NCBI GenBank assembly: GCA_020631735.1
Contig: CM036197.1
Coordinates: forward strand, 43,509,880 to 43,573,879
Reading direction: 5' to 3'
Source of the DNA: Saccharum officinarum
Taxonomy: Eukaryota > Streptophyta > Magnoliopsida > Poales > Poaceae
DNA: 64,000 nucleotides
Position numbers and translations under genes: made by a program. This document shows positions 22,916-34,525 of this stretch, in pieces. Numbering within the stretch: position 1 is the first letter of the stretch; every line of letters starts with the position of its first letter. The notes beneath the pieces were generated by a model. That model saw only the letters and a program-made list of their open reading frames with translations. It made no database searches and was not told where the DNA came from.

Positions 22916-24105
22916 TACTACCACAAAAAGATTTTAGTAGATATATCTCTTTTTTATTTTCAAAAGTGGGCATAATTTACATGGCTCCCAAAATACTTGA
23001 CGATTTACTGTCGTTTTATTTACGGATACACCCAAAAGTTGTTTGTCTCTCAACATGGATCTACGGAGACGGTCATTTTATTTACGGAGACAATCAAAAA
23101 ATACCTGTCTCTGAAAATAGCTTTATAGAGGTGGATATCTTAAGATGTCCGTCTCCAAAAATCGCTATTAACAGAGGCAGACATTCTAAGTGTGTGTCTC
23201 TATAAATAGTTACAACAAAAAATCATAACTTTTCCATATGAACTCGGATAAAGACAAACTTTATATAAATTTGTAGCTCTTGGCACAACCTCCAACCTTG
23301 TAGTTAAAACGTTTTTTGATTAAAAATTACTTAGAGCCCTAAAAAATTGATCTAAGTTTATAGATTTTGAAATTTGATTTTTTTTCATACGACCTCGGAT
23401 GTTGATATGATCTATACCAAAATTGTAGATATCGATACATTCTGCAACTTTATAGTAGAGAACCTTTTGATTTTAATTTGTTTAAAGTACCAAATATGTG
23501 TCATAAGTTTAAAAATTTTGAAAATCCAAATTCAGAATTTCTAAACAACCTTGAATGTTCACGTGGTTAATACCAAAGTTGTAGTGATCTGGCTGATCTA
23601 CATGTTTTCTATTGATAAGTTTTTGAATTGAAGTTCTTTACGGTCTCAAATATTTGTTTTAAATTAATATATTTTGATATTCAAATTTTAGAATTTTTCA
23701 AACAATCTCCGATGGAGACACATCCTTCACCAAAGTTGTAGCATGATAGGGTTTAAAACTTTATAGTTAAAACTTTTTTCATTTAGGTTCATTTAGTAGC
23801 TAAAATATTTAATATAAGATTACAAAATATTTATATAAAAAGATACTGTATAATCCTATATGTATTCACAATCATTAGCATAGGTGTTTGAGTTGTAGGC
23901 CGCATGTTTGAGTCCTAGGAATGATATAATTTTTTGGTTTTTGCGTTTTATAAGAACCATTAACGGAGGTTGTGGGGCCGCATGTTTGAGTCTTATGAAT
24001 GATATAAGTTTTTGGTTTTTGTGTTTTATGGGAACCACTAACGGAGACAGATCGATTTTCAGAGACAGATACGCTGACCGTCTTGGTAGATAATGGTTAA
24101 TAGTG
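22916..24105. mobile_element. CACTA-like non-autonomous element, degenerate
   Basis: The left end tactaccacaaaaag and the right end ggttaatagtg (inverted cactattaacc) are CACTA-type. Subterminal repeats of gagacgg and gagacag occur near both ends (23060-23200 and 24010-24080). The centre has diverged repeats around gttgtag resembling those in the 26340-28452 element. The left terminal base is changed and no 3-bp target duplication is evident. Confidence 0.55.
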
Positions 24106-24251
24106 ACATTTGGTTGGAAGGAACAACCTGCCTGTCACTTTAAATTTCTGCAATGTTGCAATGTGTTGACAAGGCACCTTAATGGATTCGGAGATTAGTC
24201 CAGACATTCGGATAGGCGCTCGCGCCTGGCTTCTTGCTCCGTTTCTCGCGT

Positions 24252-24720
24252 GTTAGAGATATGGACCAGGGGTACTTGCACCACCCGTATATGTGATCAT
24301 CGCCAAGCTATCGGCACAGCAGCCGTCAATGGAGAGGCCCGCCAGGGCTGACGTCATCGACCAACGTGGAGATCAAGGCAAACTAAGGCAGACGTATCTG
24401 GACGATAGCTAGGATCTTTTTGTTGCGCATATTGTGTAACAAACTATGAAACAATATGTTAGCCTGATCGCCCTCTCTGTGATCCTACCTCTCCTGCCTA
24501 TATAAAGGAGGGTAGGCACCTCGGGTTCGGGATCCATCTTCCATCTATTACATCTATAACAGCCCCTGTAATTGAGCATATGAATACAAGAGCAGCCGCA
24601 CCACAACAGTAGGGATCAGCGCGCACCGCGCCCCGAACTAGTATAAATCTCTATGTCTCGTGTGCTACCATCTGATTCCATCTACGCGATCATGTTGCTG
24701 GATATTACTGGAGCAAAACA
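24252..24720 (+). repeat. Solo LTR candidate
   Basis: Starts tgttagagatatgg. It contains a promoter-like tatataaagga at about 24498 followed by a downstream segment with gaatacaagagcagccgc, the layout of a plant LTR with its transcription start. No second LTR or coding region is attached, and the right border and target duplication are uncertain. Confidence 0.5.
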
Positions 24721-24736
24721 ATCAGACATCGAGCGC

Positions 24737-25020
24737 CCGTGCGTACGCAGGAAACGCCATATATGTGCACAACCACTGCAACATATGTAATATCTAGATG
24801 AAACGCTTACAAGAAACGTCTGAAACAGATGAAACATTTTGAGTAGACACTTCCAACATTCGTCTGAAACAACTAAAACTCATATGTGTACATTGTAACA
24901 TATGCAACACTAGTTCTACTTTTGCAACATCCAAACAAAACATTTGCAACATACATTTAAAACACATGAAACCTACTTTTATAACATGTGATTTTAATAT
25001 AACATCTACTTACTGCTTGA
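24737..25020. mobile_element. Mutator-like fragment with gcaacat motif run
   Basis: A gagcgcccgtgcg end is followed by many degenerate copies of gcaacatatg and gaaac, as in 47720-48090. GC-rich sequence follows to about 25190. Fragment only. Confidence 0.45.
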
Positions 25021-25190
25021 ACGAATGGAGACTCGTTGATGCGGAGCTCGATGCCACGGAGTGACCTCGGAGGCACGGACCTCGGTTGTGGTCGTGGCAG
25101 GGGGATGGAGGCAGCCGTGGCGTGCGGCGCGAGTTCGAGCGGGAGGTGCGGTGGAGGCGCCGTGGCAGGTGGACGGAGGTGGCCATGGTA

Positions 25191-25286
25191 CTTCGAAAAG
25201 CAGAGTATATTACAGCGTACAAGTCCAATATGTCCCACCAGCTTCGACCTAGTACTTCGAAAAGCAGAGTATATTACAGCGTCACT
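25191..25286 (+). repeat. Short direct repeat, 31 bp, spaced by 33 bp
   Basis: The block starting tacttcgaaaagcagagtat occurs twice in tandem (about 25192-25222 and 25255-25285). It is a local duplication of unknown origin. Confidence 0.7.
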
Positions 25287-26339
25287 TCGACCAATGGAAG
25301 GCAAACCTCATAAGAAAGTCGGATTTCGCAACCAGTCTTTCCTTTTCAGGTTTACTGTGGACCTTTTTGCAGGACTACTCCGGACGACGCGAACTTTGTC
25401 TCTTCAAATTTCCTGGCCCTCTTTTGGGACATAAACTTCGGTTCAGCAAGCCAACTGAAAAGATAAGTACCGCTGCTAATGCTTTTACGTTCAGTGTAGC
25501 AAACAACTCATCGTTAGTTTTTCCCATCCAAGTTCAGCATAGATGAATATTGTGCCACGTGTTTTCATGATGGCACGTGTACTGCTGCTAGTTTCTCATT
25601 CATAATTTCCTGAGAACAACTTTAGGAACGAAGAACCCAAGATTCCTCCCAAGTCAGGTCCGCCTTTCGGTCCGTACGACATGTTTTTGATGAGCGAAGT
25701 GGTCTTAGGAAAAGCTGGTTTTTGTTTCGATTTCGTTACAAACCCCTCCCCGCCACCCCCCCCCCCCCCTCCTTTTCCTGGTGACCTCTATTCGAGCTCC
25801 TAGCAAGCTTCTAAACCGAAAGTGACTTCGCATATATGTCTTCAACAAGCTCCAAAATGGAGCGCCCGGCCAAAGCAACTTCGCAGTACAGCGAAACTTG
25901 TTGCTGCTCTCTCAGGAATCCCTTTTCTAAAAATCTAGCCGTCTTGATGCCTTTAAGCTTTCGTTTTAACAACAACAACTTTCTTCCAAAAACACTCACT
26001 GCAAATACACAGGATGGTTACATTTTTCGTGGATAAACCTGCTATTTCTTTTCGCAGACACCAAGCAAGAGGAGCAGCCAGGCTATCTCGCCCAATAACA
26101 TTTTTAATTACTCCAGACCACTGAGCTAACTGCTACCTACAAGGATCGAACCCTAATATCCTTTTCGCTTAAGCTAAACGTGCTTGCATGTACTAAACAA
26201 CGATTGTTTCTGTCCCGAGGCGAAGCTATCTTCGCATTCTCAGAAGCAGCTCAAGCAAATTCAGGACAAAAAATCAGACACTCCACAAGAGGATTCTGCC
26301 TGCGACAAGAGTCATCGTCATTTCGTCAGCACAGGCGAT
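25287..26339. other. Repeat-like sequence left of the CACTA insertion
   Basis: Rich in cttcgc/gaagc words, like the sequence right of the CACTA element (28453-28608 and 29400-30060). It is probably noncoding Ty3 retrotransposon DNA split by the insertion. No coding domain is visible; a C homopolymer run lies at 25757-25770. Confidence 0.4.
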
Positions 26340-28452
26340 CACTACTACATAAAGGCTTTTTAGGGGCGGTTGTAGGGGTGGTTTTGCCAGCCGCCCCTAC
26401 CACACGGTGGCTAGTAATACCCGTTTGTAGGGGCGGTTGGTCAGTCACCCCTACAAATCGATTTGTATGGGCGGTCTTGAAAAATCGTGATTCCAGACCT
26501 CAAAAAATGTAAAAAAAAATAGTGCTAGCCTTCAAACCCACGACCTCCCTCTCGCGCATGTCCTCCTCTACCACTGCACCCCTTTATCACTTGTGTCTAT
26601 AATCCATTTTAGTTCCTCACATATTATACTAAACTAAGTATAAATTGATTGTTTGATGCCCTAAATGAATTTAAATCAAAATGGTTTCAACTATAAAGTT
26701 TCATAACTTTTCGGATCCATACCTTTTATTTTGGTAGTTCCTCCACCCGAGGCCATTTACACCATTTGCATTTGAAATTTAAGAAATCCCAACGTACTTT
26801 TTGTTGACAAGATGATTTCAAATCAAAAAGTGGTCAACTATAAAGTTTCATGACTTTTGAGATCTACAACTTTCATTTTGGGTTGTTTCTCTATCCAAGG
26901 TCGTTTGAAATATTCAAATTTCAAATCTACGAAATTCAAACGTAGTTCCCCTTGCAAAATGAATTCAAATGAAAAAGTTATCAACTACAAATTTGTATAA
27001 CTTCTCAAGATCTACAATTATCATTTTTACTGTTTGTCTATCCGAGGTCATTTAAAAAATTCAAATTTCAAATTTTTGCAAATTAAAACTTAGTTTTCCA
27101 TGACAAGATGATTTCAAATCAAAAAGTTGTCAACTACAAAGTTTCATAACTTTTCGAGATCTATAACTTTTATTTTGGTTGTTTCTCCATTCGAGGTCGT
27201 TTAAAAAAATTCAAATTTCAAATCTAAGAAATTCAAACATAGTTTTCCTTGGCAAAATAAATTCAAATGAAAAAGTTGTCAACTACAAAGTTGTATAACT
27301 TCTCAAGATCTACAATTTTCGTTTTTGCTGTTTGTCTATCCGAGGTCATTTAAAAAATTCAATTTCAAATTTTTGCAAATTAAAACTTAGTTTTCCATGA
27401 TCAGATGATTTCAAATCAAAAGGTTGTCAACTACAAAGTTTCATAACTTTTTGAGATTTATAACTTTTATTTTGGTTGTTTCTCCATTCGAGGTCGTTTA
27501 AAAAAATTCAAATTTCAAATCTAAGAAATTCAAACATAGTTTTCCTTGGCAAAAATAAATTCAAATGAAAAAGTTGTCAACTACAAAGTTATATAACTTT
27601 TTAAGATCAACTTTTATTTTGCTCATTTAGTCATTTGTTCATCTGACATAGTGGTAGTAACATTGTTCACAAATCTTATCTCTCTCTTGTTTTCATAAAC
27701 TATACGAGAGATATGTAAATTTTGTGAACAATGTTACTATCACTTTGTCGAATGATAAAATAACTAAAATAAAAGTAATAGATCTTGATGAGTTCTACAA
27801 CTTTTATGTTCATGACTTCTTCAGCTGAAATCATTTGACGTTTCAAAATGTTCTTTGAAGTTGTCTTTTTTGAATCAAATTTTAAAATGTTCACAATAAA
27901 ATATGACCAAAATAATAGCAGTAAGAACACAATAACTTATTAGAGCAAGTAAAAACCAAGTAATTTGAAGTTAGTATGAGAGAGAAAAACTAGTTACAAG
28001 TTTTTGGCAGAGATTAAAAATAGAAATCAGAGTTCTTCGACAATTTAAAATTGAATTTCAAACAACATTTTGAAGCATAAAATGAATTCAAATATAAAAG
28101 TTGTAAACAACAAAGTTTTATAACTTTTTGAGATCTATAATTTTTATTTTGGTTATTTCTTCATCCGAAGTCGTTTGAAATTTTAATGTCTAATTTTAAA
28201 TATTCGGCGTCTATTTGTAGGGGCAACTCAATATAGAACCGCCTTAAAAATCGGATTTATAGTGGCGGCTGGATATTGAGCCGCCCCTACAAATAGACAC
28301 ATTTGTAGGGACGGCTAAAAACATCAGCCGCCCCCTATAAATCGATGTGTAGAGACGGCTCGTTTGGAAACCATTTATAGAGACGGCTCAAAATAGAGCC
28401 GCCCCTACAAAATAAAAAGGTGGCGTTGCTACAAATGGTTTTCTACGTAGTG
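26340..28452. mobile_element. Non-autonomous CACTA element with internal 150-bp repeats
   Basis: The ends are cactactacataaagg and, inverted, cactacgtagaaaacc. The 3-bp target duplication gat is present on both sides (26337-26339 and 28453-28455). Subterminal inverted copies of ttgtaggggcggct cluster at both ends (26365-26475 and 28210-28420). There is no transposase, so mobility would depend on enzyme supplied elsewhere. Confidence 0.88.
26680..27625. repeat. Tandem array inside the CACTA element
   Basis: About six imperfect units of roughly 150 bp, each with a caactacaaagtttcataac-like core. The cores fall at about 26688, 26838, 26981, 27130, 27279, 27429 and 27579. Two subtypes alternate, one with a ttcataac core and one with a tgtataac core, giving a higher-order period of about 300 bp. 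Confidence 0.8.
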
Positions 28453-28608
28453 GATAATAGCTAAAAACAAATACTGAACACCGCAGAAGGAAACCGCCTG
28501 CAGTGTGCATCTCGCACGAAAGGGGGAACATAACGTGCTGCTGCTACAGCGAAAAAGGCGACGTGCTACTATTTCGCTCAGCACTTCAACTTCAAAAGCT
28601 CAAGATAA

Positions 28609-29150
28609 GAGCAACTCCAAGAGTTCCCAAAAATATAACCCAAAACTCAGTATTGGGGCTCTCTCAAATAATTGGGGGTGGCCGCATCAGCGCTTCGACG
28701 GACGTGGGTGGCCGCAGCTCCGCGTCGACGGCCGGGGGCGGCTGCATCTGGGGCTGCTGCACATCGGCCGCCTCATCTGGGTGCTGCTGGACAACGGCTG
28801 CCGCATGTGGGCACGGCCAAGCGCCACACGCCCCTGTAGGGAACCGGCTTCCCTGCCTTGCCCCATCTTCAACCGAACCTGGATGGGAGAAGACGGGAGG
28901 GCACTACTATGGCAGGTGGAGCTAGGAGCGCGACAAACATCCAGAAAATTGGCACGAGCAGGGGAGGACGAGCGCGGGAGGAAGATTGGGGGCGCGCCCT
29001 CGGTTTGCACATACCAGGGGCGCGGGCTCAATTTTTCAGAGCGACCAAATGTTGGGGCAAGGATTGGGGAGCTGTTGGGACCGGTAGTTTTTCTCCTAAT
29101 CACGCAAATTTTAGTTTTGAGAGTATTATTAGCCTTCTCTTGAGATGCTC
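28609..29150. mobile_element. PIF/Harbinger-like element with GC-rich interior
   Basis: 542 bp with ends gagcaactccaagag and inverted gagcatctcaagag, flanked by taa at 28606-28608 and 29151-29153. The edges are AT-rich as in Tourist-type MITEs, but the centre (28680-29000) is strongly GC-rich and open in several frames. No protein domain was recognised in it. Confidence 0.8.
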
Positions 29151-30060
29151 TAAGCCCACCATGGTTTCGCATCGCTCATCTGGTTTTGGGTGCCACCCCT
29201 TCTAGAATGCTTGTATTATTGTATTTTTACATGATTTTGCAAAACAATGCATCTAATCTTGCGCTTACATGCAATCTTCTTTAAAACTTGCACTATGTGT
29301 TCACCTCCACTTTTGCAGGAGTTTAACAGTTAGCGCGAAGTGTGCCGAAATGCTAACTTGAAATGTGCACTCTATTGAAATCTCGGAGTTATCGCTCAGT
29401 ATTCATAGTATCGCGAAGGCACTTCATCGAAAAGTCTCCGTCCAGCAGGGGGGTGGACATTGGCATCGTCCGAAAGGCTAGACTCAATTTTCTTACAATA
29501 AGATCTTGGTAATTTTCAGTGCCAGCAAAGGTTGACAGCTATCAGCAGCCAACACCTAGTTCTTATTGGGTCCCTCTAGAAGCGAATAAATGTTTTCTGT
29601 CCGATGTTACTGGCTCCAAAAACTCGGTTTCACACTGAAGTTTCAGCTCAACAGATGATGTTCCATCGTTTGGTTGTTATAGAAGATGTACTCTTTTCGG
29701 AAGGGTCTTCGCTTTCTATTTTTACCTCAGCATACAAGGCATATTATACATTTTTCAGAACGTCCAGAGAGACGCTATATATTCTTGTCTGCTCAAGCGC
29801 TCTTTCTTCATGAATTGGCTTCATAGTCCTCCGGCTGGTTGTCATAGTCCTCCAAAGATTTTTACCTTCAAAAACAAAGTGACATATATTGCACTTGGGA
29901 ACTCATCCTTTCAATCAATATTGTTCTTCTTTACTTAATTCGCTCACTAGCACATTTAATGCTATCATTTCGGCATTAGAAAGTTTTCTAAATATTTCTC
30001 TTATTTTATTCATATGCACTCGTTGTCTAGACATTCCATGCTTGGGACCGAAATTCAGAC
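29151..30060. other. Probable retrotransposon noncoding sequence
   Basis: No coding domain. Word usage (cttcgc, gaaggc) resembles the Ty3 tail to the right. Confidence 0.35.
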
Positions 30061-30064
30061 CATG

Positions 30065-30310
30065 AAAATGCCTAAGGGCTAAAGACTTCGACTTCAAATG
30101 AAAGGCCTAAGGGCTAAAGACTTCTCCAAAAATATGCGAGGGCGAAGCCGAATGAAAAGCCTAAGGGCTAAAGATTTTGACCCTCCAAAAATACGCGAGG
30201 GCAAAGCCAAATGAAAAGCCTAAGGGCCAAAGACTTCGACCTCCAAAAATATGGGAGGGCGAAGCTGAATGAAAAGTCTAAGGGTTCAAGACTTCGACCC
30301 CCAAAGACAC
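30065..30310 (+). repeat. Tandem repeat, about 58-bp unit, four to five copies
   Basis: Each unit contains aagcctaagggctaaagac and ccaaaaatatgcgagggc. Short open frames across it reflect the repeat period, not a gene. Confidence 0.8.
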
Positions 30311-30669
30311 AGATGAGGGCAAAATTAAAGGAAAAAGGTTTCCTATCCTATTTGTATATGTATGAATGCATCTATCAGCATTGTGAAATTCATTCATAAC
30401 ATCCATTCACCTTATGAGCACTTCGCATGACCCAAAAGGGGTGCCTTAACATCATAAGGCCCCCCAATATTAGTAAAAACATATTTGATGAGATCAAAAC
30501 GTCAACAGCCATAAATCGCCGCATGCATCCTTTTGGATCTCTATATATACAAAAATCTCATAAGAGCTCAATGTTTTCGCATTGCCAAAAACGTGCAATG
30601 ATTTCCTAAAAGCTCAGACACTTCACATTGCCAAAAAAAAGCAAGCTGAAGTTGAATAATTTGATAGAG

Positions 30670-31135
30670 CTCCATAGCTTCGCATCGCTGCTACGGGGGT
30701 TGGCGCCAAAATAATCTAAAAGCGCCGAAGGGCTCATTGTGTGACTCCCAGCCCCATCGCATCTAAAGTATGGGTTCAGAACCAAAGCAAACTAAAAGCA
30801 CTGAGGGGCTCATTTCGCGATCCTTCACCCCTCGCTCGAAAAGGTGTGATGGGCTGGTGCCTAAGTAATCTAAAAGCTAGCGCCGAGGGGCTCATTTCAT
30901 GACCCTTCGCCCCTCGCCCAAAAAGGTGTGAGGGGTTTGCACCGAAATAATCTAAATGCTAGCGCCGAGGGGCTCATTTCGCAACCCTTCACCCCTCGCC
31001 CGAGAAGGTGTGAGGGGTTGGCGCCAAAATAGTCTAAATGCTAGCGCCGAGGGGCTCATTTCGCGATCCTTCGCCCATCGTCCAAAACGGTGTGAGGGTT
31101 GGCGCCAAACTGATCTAAAAGCGTCAAGGGACTAA
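30670..31135 (+). repeat. Tandem repeat, about 82-bp unit
   Basis: Successive units carry gccgaggggctcatttcgc, cccttcgcccctcgcc and ggtgtgaggggttggcgcc, with starts near 30807, 30885, 30966 and 31048. A diverged second block lies at 32015-32215. Confidence 0.8.
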
Positions 31136-32014
31136 TTATCCGAAAGAGCTGAGGGGTCCCTTCACCGCCTCCTGCCCTAATAAAAAAAGAGAAGAAAAGA
31201 ATAAGACACCAAAGCAGTCATTTCAACACTAAAGCACCGGATCATGTTAGAGTATGAGTATCGACCATTACCTTTACTATCACATTCTTTACATTTCGCA
31301 TTTAGTTAATTTCCGATACAGCCTCCATTTAGCAACCGTTATCGCTAGCATGGCGAGGACTTGCATCTTACAAACTCAAAGCATTTTTATTTGCGTCTTC
31401 GCACGATTGAAATTATTATCCTAAGTATTATGCAGTTTATATGCCTCAGAGTTCAAAGAACAACCTATTAATCGCAAATAGCACGTAACCCAACAATTCA
31501 TCTCATGTAGAAGCTATTCTTTCCCTCATCACATATTATTCTGTGCGTGAATTATTAAAGCGAACCACCCAAGCAAATATACCAATGCTGAAAGAAGGCC
31601 CTTACCAGCATAAGGACCACCAGTATCAGCGAAAACATGTCTGGAATTAATCAGCAGTCGTAGAGCACGGCCTGCATTCATTTCAACCTTTATGTACGCA
31701 GCGATATATATAAAAAGAGCTCAGTGACCTCACGTTGCCGAGAAAAAATGCAATAGCAGCAACCTGCAACCCAATGTTTTGCAAACCATCAGCCTGTTCG
31801 CTTGAGATTATTAGCCAAATCAGTCAGCCAACCAACAGTGTTTTCTCTTTCATAAAAAATCAGCCAACAGTACTTTCAGTCAGCCAGATCAGCCCAAGCA
31901 AATAGGCCGCATGTTTCCCAACCAACACCACATATCATCAACTAGGTTTTCGTCAACATCCTGATAGGGAGCATCTTCATCGCCAACATTGATTATGAGC
32001 TCGTGCCGAAATAA

Positions 32015-32215
32015 TATTAAACCACCGAGGGGCTCATTTCACCCCTCGTCGCCCTATTGCCTCAAAAGGTACAAGGGTTAGCACCGAAGCAAATTAAAAG
32101 GGCCGAGGGGCTTGTTTCACAACTCCTTGCCCTTGCCTCGAAAGGTGTGAGGGGTTGGTGCTAAAGTAATTTAAAAGCACCGAGAGTCTTGTTTCGCCTC
32201 ACCTCGTCCATCAAA
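32015..32215 (+). repeat. Second block of the 82-bp repeat, diverged
   Basis: Two to three units with accgaggggctcatttcacc and ggtgtgaggggttggtgc. It is separated from the main block by about 0.9 kb. Confidence 0.7.
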
Positions 32216-32284
32216 CGGAACATTTCCCTTTCTCTAATAATTCAATCATTCGCTCTTTGCTCACAATTCGCTATCAAAAGTTCA

Positions 32285-32720
32285 ATGACCCGTTGTTCAG
32301 GGGTTCAACACCAACTTCGACACCATCGACAACCCTTTCACCAATATTTCGGCAACAAGCTTTGTGATTAACATCAGCTTCATCGACAATAAGTCCGCCA
32401 ACAATTCTGATGTCAACGACACAACCTTCAACACCCTTTTGGCAATCAGGCCTCGCCCACAACTTCGGCGTCATCGATAAGATGACAATGTGTTCGCCAA
32501 TCCTCCGGGTAGGACTTTGGCCATCAAATTTGGCATCATCAACTTCGCCTTCACCAAGCTTTCGGCTAGGGGCTTCATCTCCAACTCCGGCACCGTCAAC
32601 TACACCTTCGCCAGGGTTTCGACAAGGGGATTCAAGAACGACTTTGGCGTCATCAACAACGCCTTCATCAACATTTTGGCAAGAAGACCTCATCAACATC
32701 TTTGACTTCGCTTTCACTAA
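32285..32720. repeat. Tandem repeat, about 60-bp unit, open on both strands
   Basis: Units contain caacttcgacaccatcgac and ccttcaccaatatttcggc variants. The minus strand is open for 147 codons (32274-32717), giving a roughly 20-residue periodic peptide with GEGVVD cores. Because the period is a multiple of three, openness is expected by chance. I do not call a gene. Confidence 0.7.
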
Positions 32721-33128
32721 TATTTTGGAGTGAAGCGATCACCATCGCCATCTTCGAAAGAATCTCACAAGCACCAGCCAAGAGGGGTTGGCACGGAGCA
32801 CATTGGACAAGCAATATGCCCAAAGACAGAAGTTTTGCCTGATTCTTGTGGATGAAGGTTTATAGTCATGTCGTGATCATCTATGACTATTTTGCCTACG
32901 CCAACCGCTTTGCCTGCTTCAACTGCGTTATGAAGAGCAAGTCACCAAGGACCTAGCTATAGAGGCGCGAGCAAAGGGCTCCATCGAAGACTAGCTAAAG
33001 ACAAGCTGAAAATATCTATGTAAGGCGAAAATTATGTACTAAATCTGAGTTGTAATTGGGACCAACCTTGTTGTGTTTAGCTATTGGGTTTTGAACTTTC
33101 GATCAAAACCAAATAGATAAGGGGCTAC

Positions 33129-33480
33129 TGCTGGGGTGTATTATATTTTGATGACCCCCACTATCATGTTTCGGGCCCAATTATATGGCCCAGGGAGCAT
33201 AAAATAATGTTTGGGACCCTTCATAGCCTTTAATGGCATTTTTGTAAATACAAACCCACTCTAGGAGTCTATTTATAACCCTTAGTGGCGTTTCTATAAA
33301 TACAAACCCCACTGAGGGACATAGGGAGAATCTCCTCTCTCCAACCTCCCCTATAAAAGGGGAGAAGAGGAGGTGGAGAGGGACCTGGTGGCCACATCAC
33401 TCTTCAGCTATCTCTCTTTCCCACCCTTCGCTCTCTCTCTTGTTGGACGAAACCAATCTCATGGTTTGACATTTTAGAGC
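33129..33480 (+). repeat. Left part of a Ty3 3' LTR with promoter
   Basis: Starts tgctggggtgtattatat after a purine-rich tract and includes a tataaaagg TATA box at about 33352. The sequence after about 33480 no longer looks LTR-like to me, so the right border is uncertain. Confidence 0.5.
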
Positions 33481-33885
33481 TGATATCACAGTGAGAGTAC
33501 CTTTACTATTAGAAGACAACTTCTAGTTCATCGGAGGCCATGCTGAATCCCGAAAAAGTGTGTTTGCTTTTATGCTGTGCATATTTGCGAACTGAAAAGT
33601 ACGGAGGGAAAAGTGAGTGATTGGAGTGACCAACAAATTTCACACCATAAGCATAATTAGAAAAACACAATGGATTCATTTCAACTCACCCGAACACTCT
33701 TCTTTCTATATACATTGAACGTCTTAGCCTGCTGCTTAATACAGCAGTTTTTTCACACTCTTCTCTCTAAATATCTTGTACTTAACTCTTGTTATACCCA
33801 ATGTAGCGGATTTTCATGCAAAAGAGATGAATTGTATAAACATAGAAATTACTTAAAAAATGCATACACGTAGTTGACAGAAATA
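33481..33885. other. Unassigned AT-rich sequence
   Basis: No domain or repeat recognised. The 67-codon frame at 33670-33873 is unsupported. Confidence 0.3.
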
Positions 33886-34077
33886 TCAATTACGGTAGTG
33901 GCAAGTATCTATACTATTTGAAACCTTCAAGCGCATTTCATTTATTTCATCTTTAATCTTCAAAGAAGATTCATCTTCTATCTTCTTTTTAGATACAACA
34001 TGTTCACAGTGCTCCTTAAGATTTTGAAGCAATTTCTCATCCTCCTCGTGCTCAGCTTTCTCCTGCATAGCAGCCAA
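33886..34077 (-). pseudogene. Exon-like fragment encoding a charged coiled-coil
   Basis: The minus strand shows a possible splice acceptor (gctatgcag at about 34060) followed by about 46 codons of Glu/Lys-rich heptad-like sequence containing EKAEHEEDEKLLQNL, and then a possible donor (aag|gtttca). The composition is unlike neighbouring transposon DNA. It could be an exon captured from a host gene. Family unknown; no neighbouring exons found. Confidence 0.35.
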
Positions 34078-34525
34078 ATCAGATCTATATTAAGTGATTT
34101 TTAAAATAATTCAAGGAATATACTTGTTAGAGGGTAGCGGATCATGCAGCTGGTCCAGGCCACGAGCTGACAAGTGTATGAGAGATTATATACATGCAGA
34201 TTGACATGACAACTAGCAGATTTCTATATGATGATGCCATGGCATGCAAGAGGTCCATGCGATACACCGTCATCTATTCCTCTTCCAGCAGTATTGTCTC
34301 CAAAGCAGAGTACAACATGGTACTTAATGTAAAACGAATCATAACTCCAAGCAACTAGCAAAATAACATTAGGAAGTAGATTAATATATGGAAACTTGAA
34401 TGTAAGGTGACATAAACTGAGCAAAAGAATACTATATCTCGCCAATTCTGGTCAAGAAGATAACCATCACACTGAAGCAGGCCTACTAACATGGCAACCA
34501 CTTATTGCGAACTACCATCAGGTCC
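34078..34525. other. Unassigned AT-rich sequence
   Basis: Nothing recognised. Confidence 0.3.

Larger units (their letters stand above)
30065..33128 (+). mobile_element. Noncoding 3' region of a Ty3-gypsy (Tat-like) element
   Basis: About 3 kb built of several tandem repeat blocks, followed by a polypurine-type stretch (aaatagataaggggctac) and an LTR start at 33129. Long noncoding tails with satellite-like repeats are known from Tat-lineage elements such as Grande. No gag or pol from this element is in the window. Lineage assignment is inference. Confidence 0.55.

Noticed and set aside
22916..24105. Fully bordered CACTA element
   Set aside because: The left terminus is altered and the 3-bp flanks do not match, so it is listed only as CACTA-like.
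26680..27625. CRISPR-like array
   Set aside because: Direct repeats with similar spacing, but units are about 150 bp, diverged throughout, inside a bordered plant transposon; no spacers and not a prokaryote.
28505..29143. 212-codon frame crossing 28609-29150
   Set aside because: It starts outside the Harbinger-like element and crosses its border, so it cannot be an ancestral gene. No domain recognised.
32274..32717. 147-codon minus-strand frame with periodic GEGVVD peptide
   Set aside because: The 60-bp repeat period keeps frames open on both strands. No start context, splice sites or known domain.
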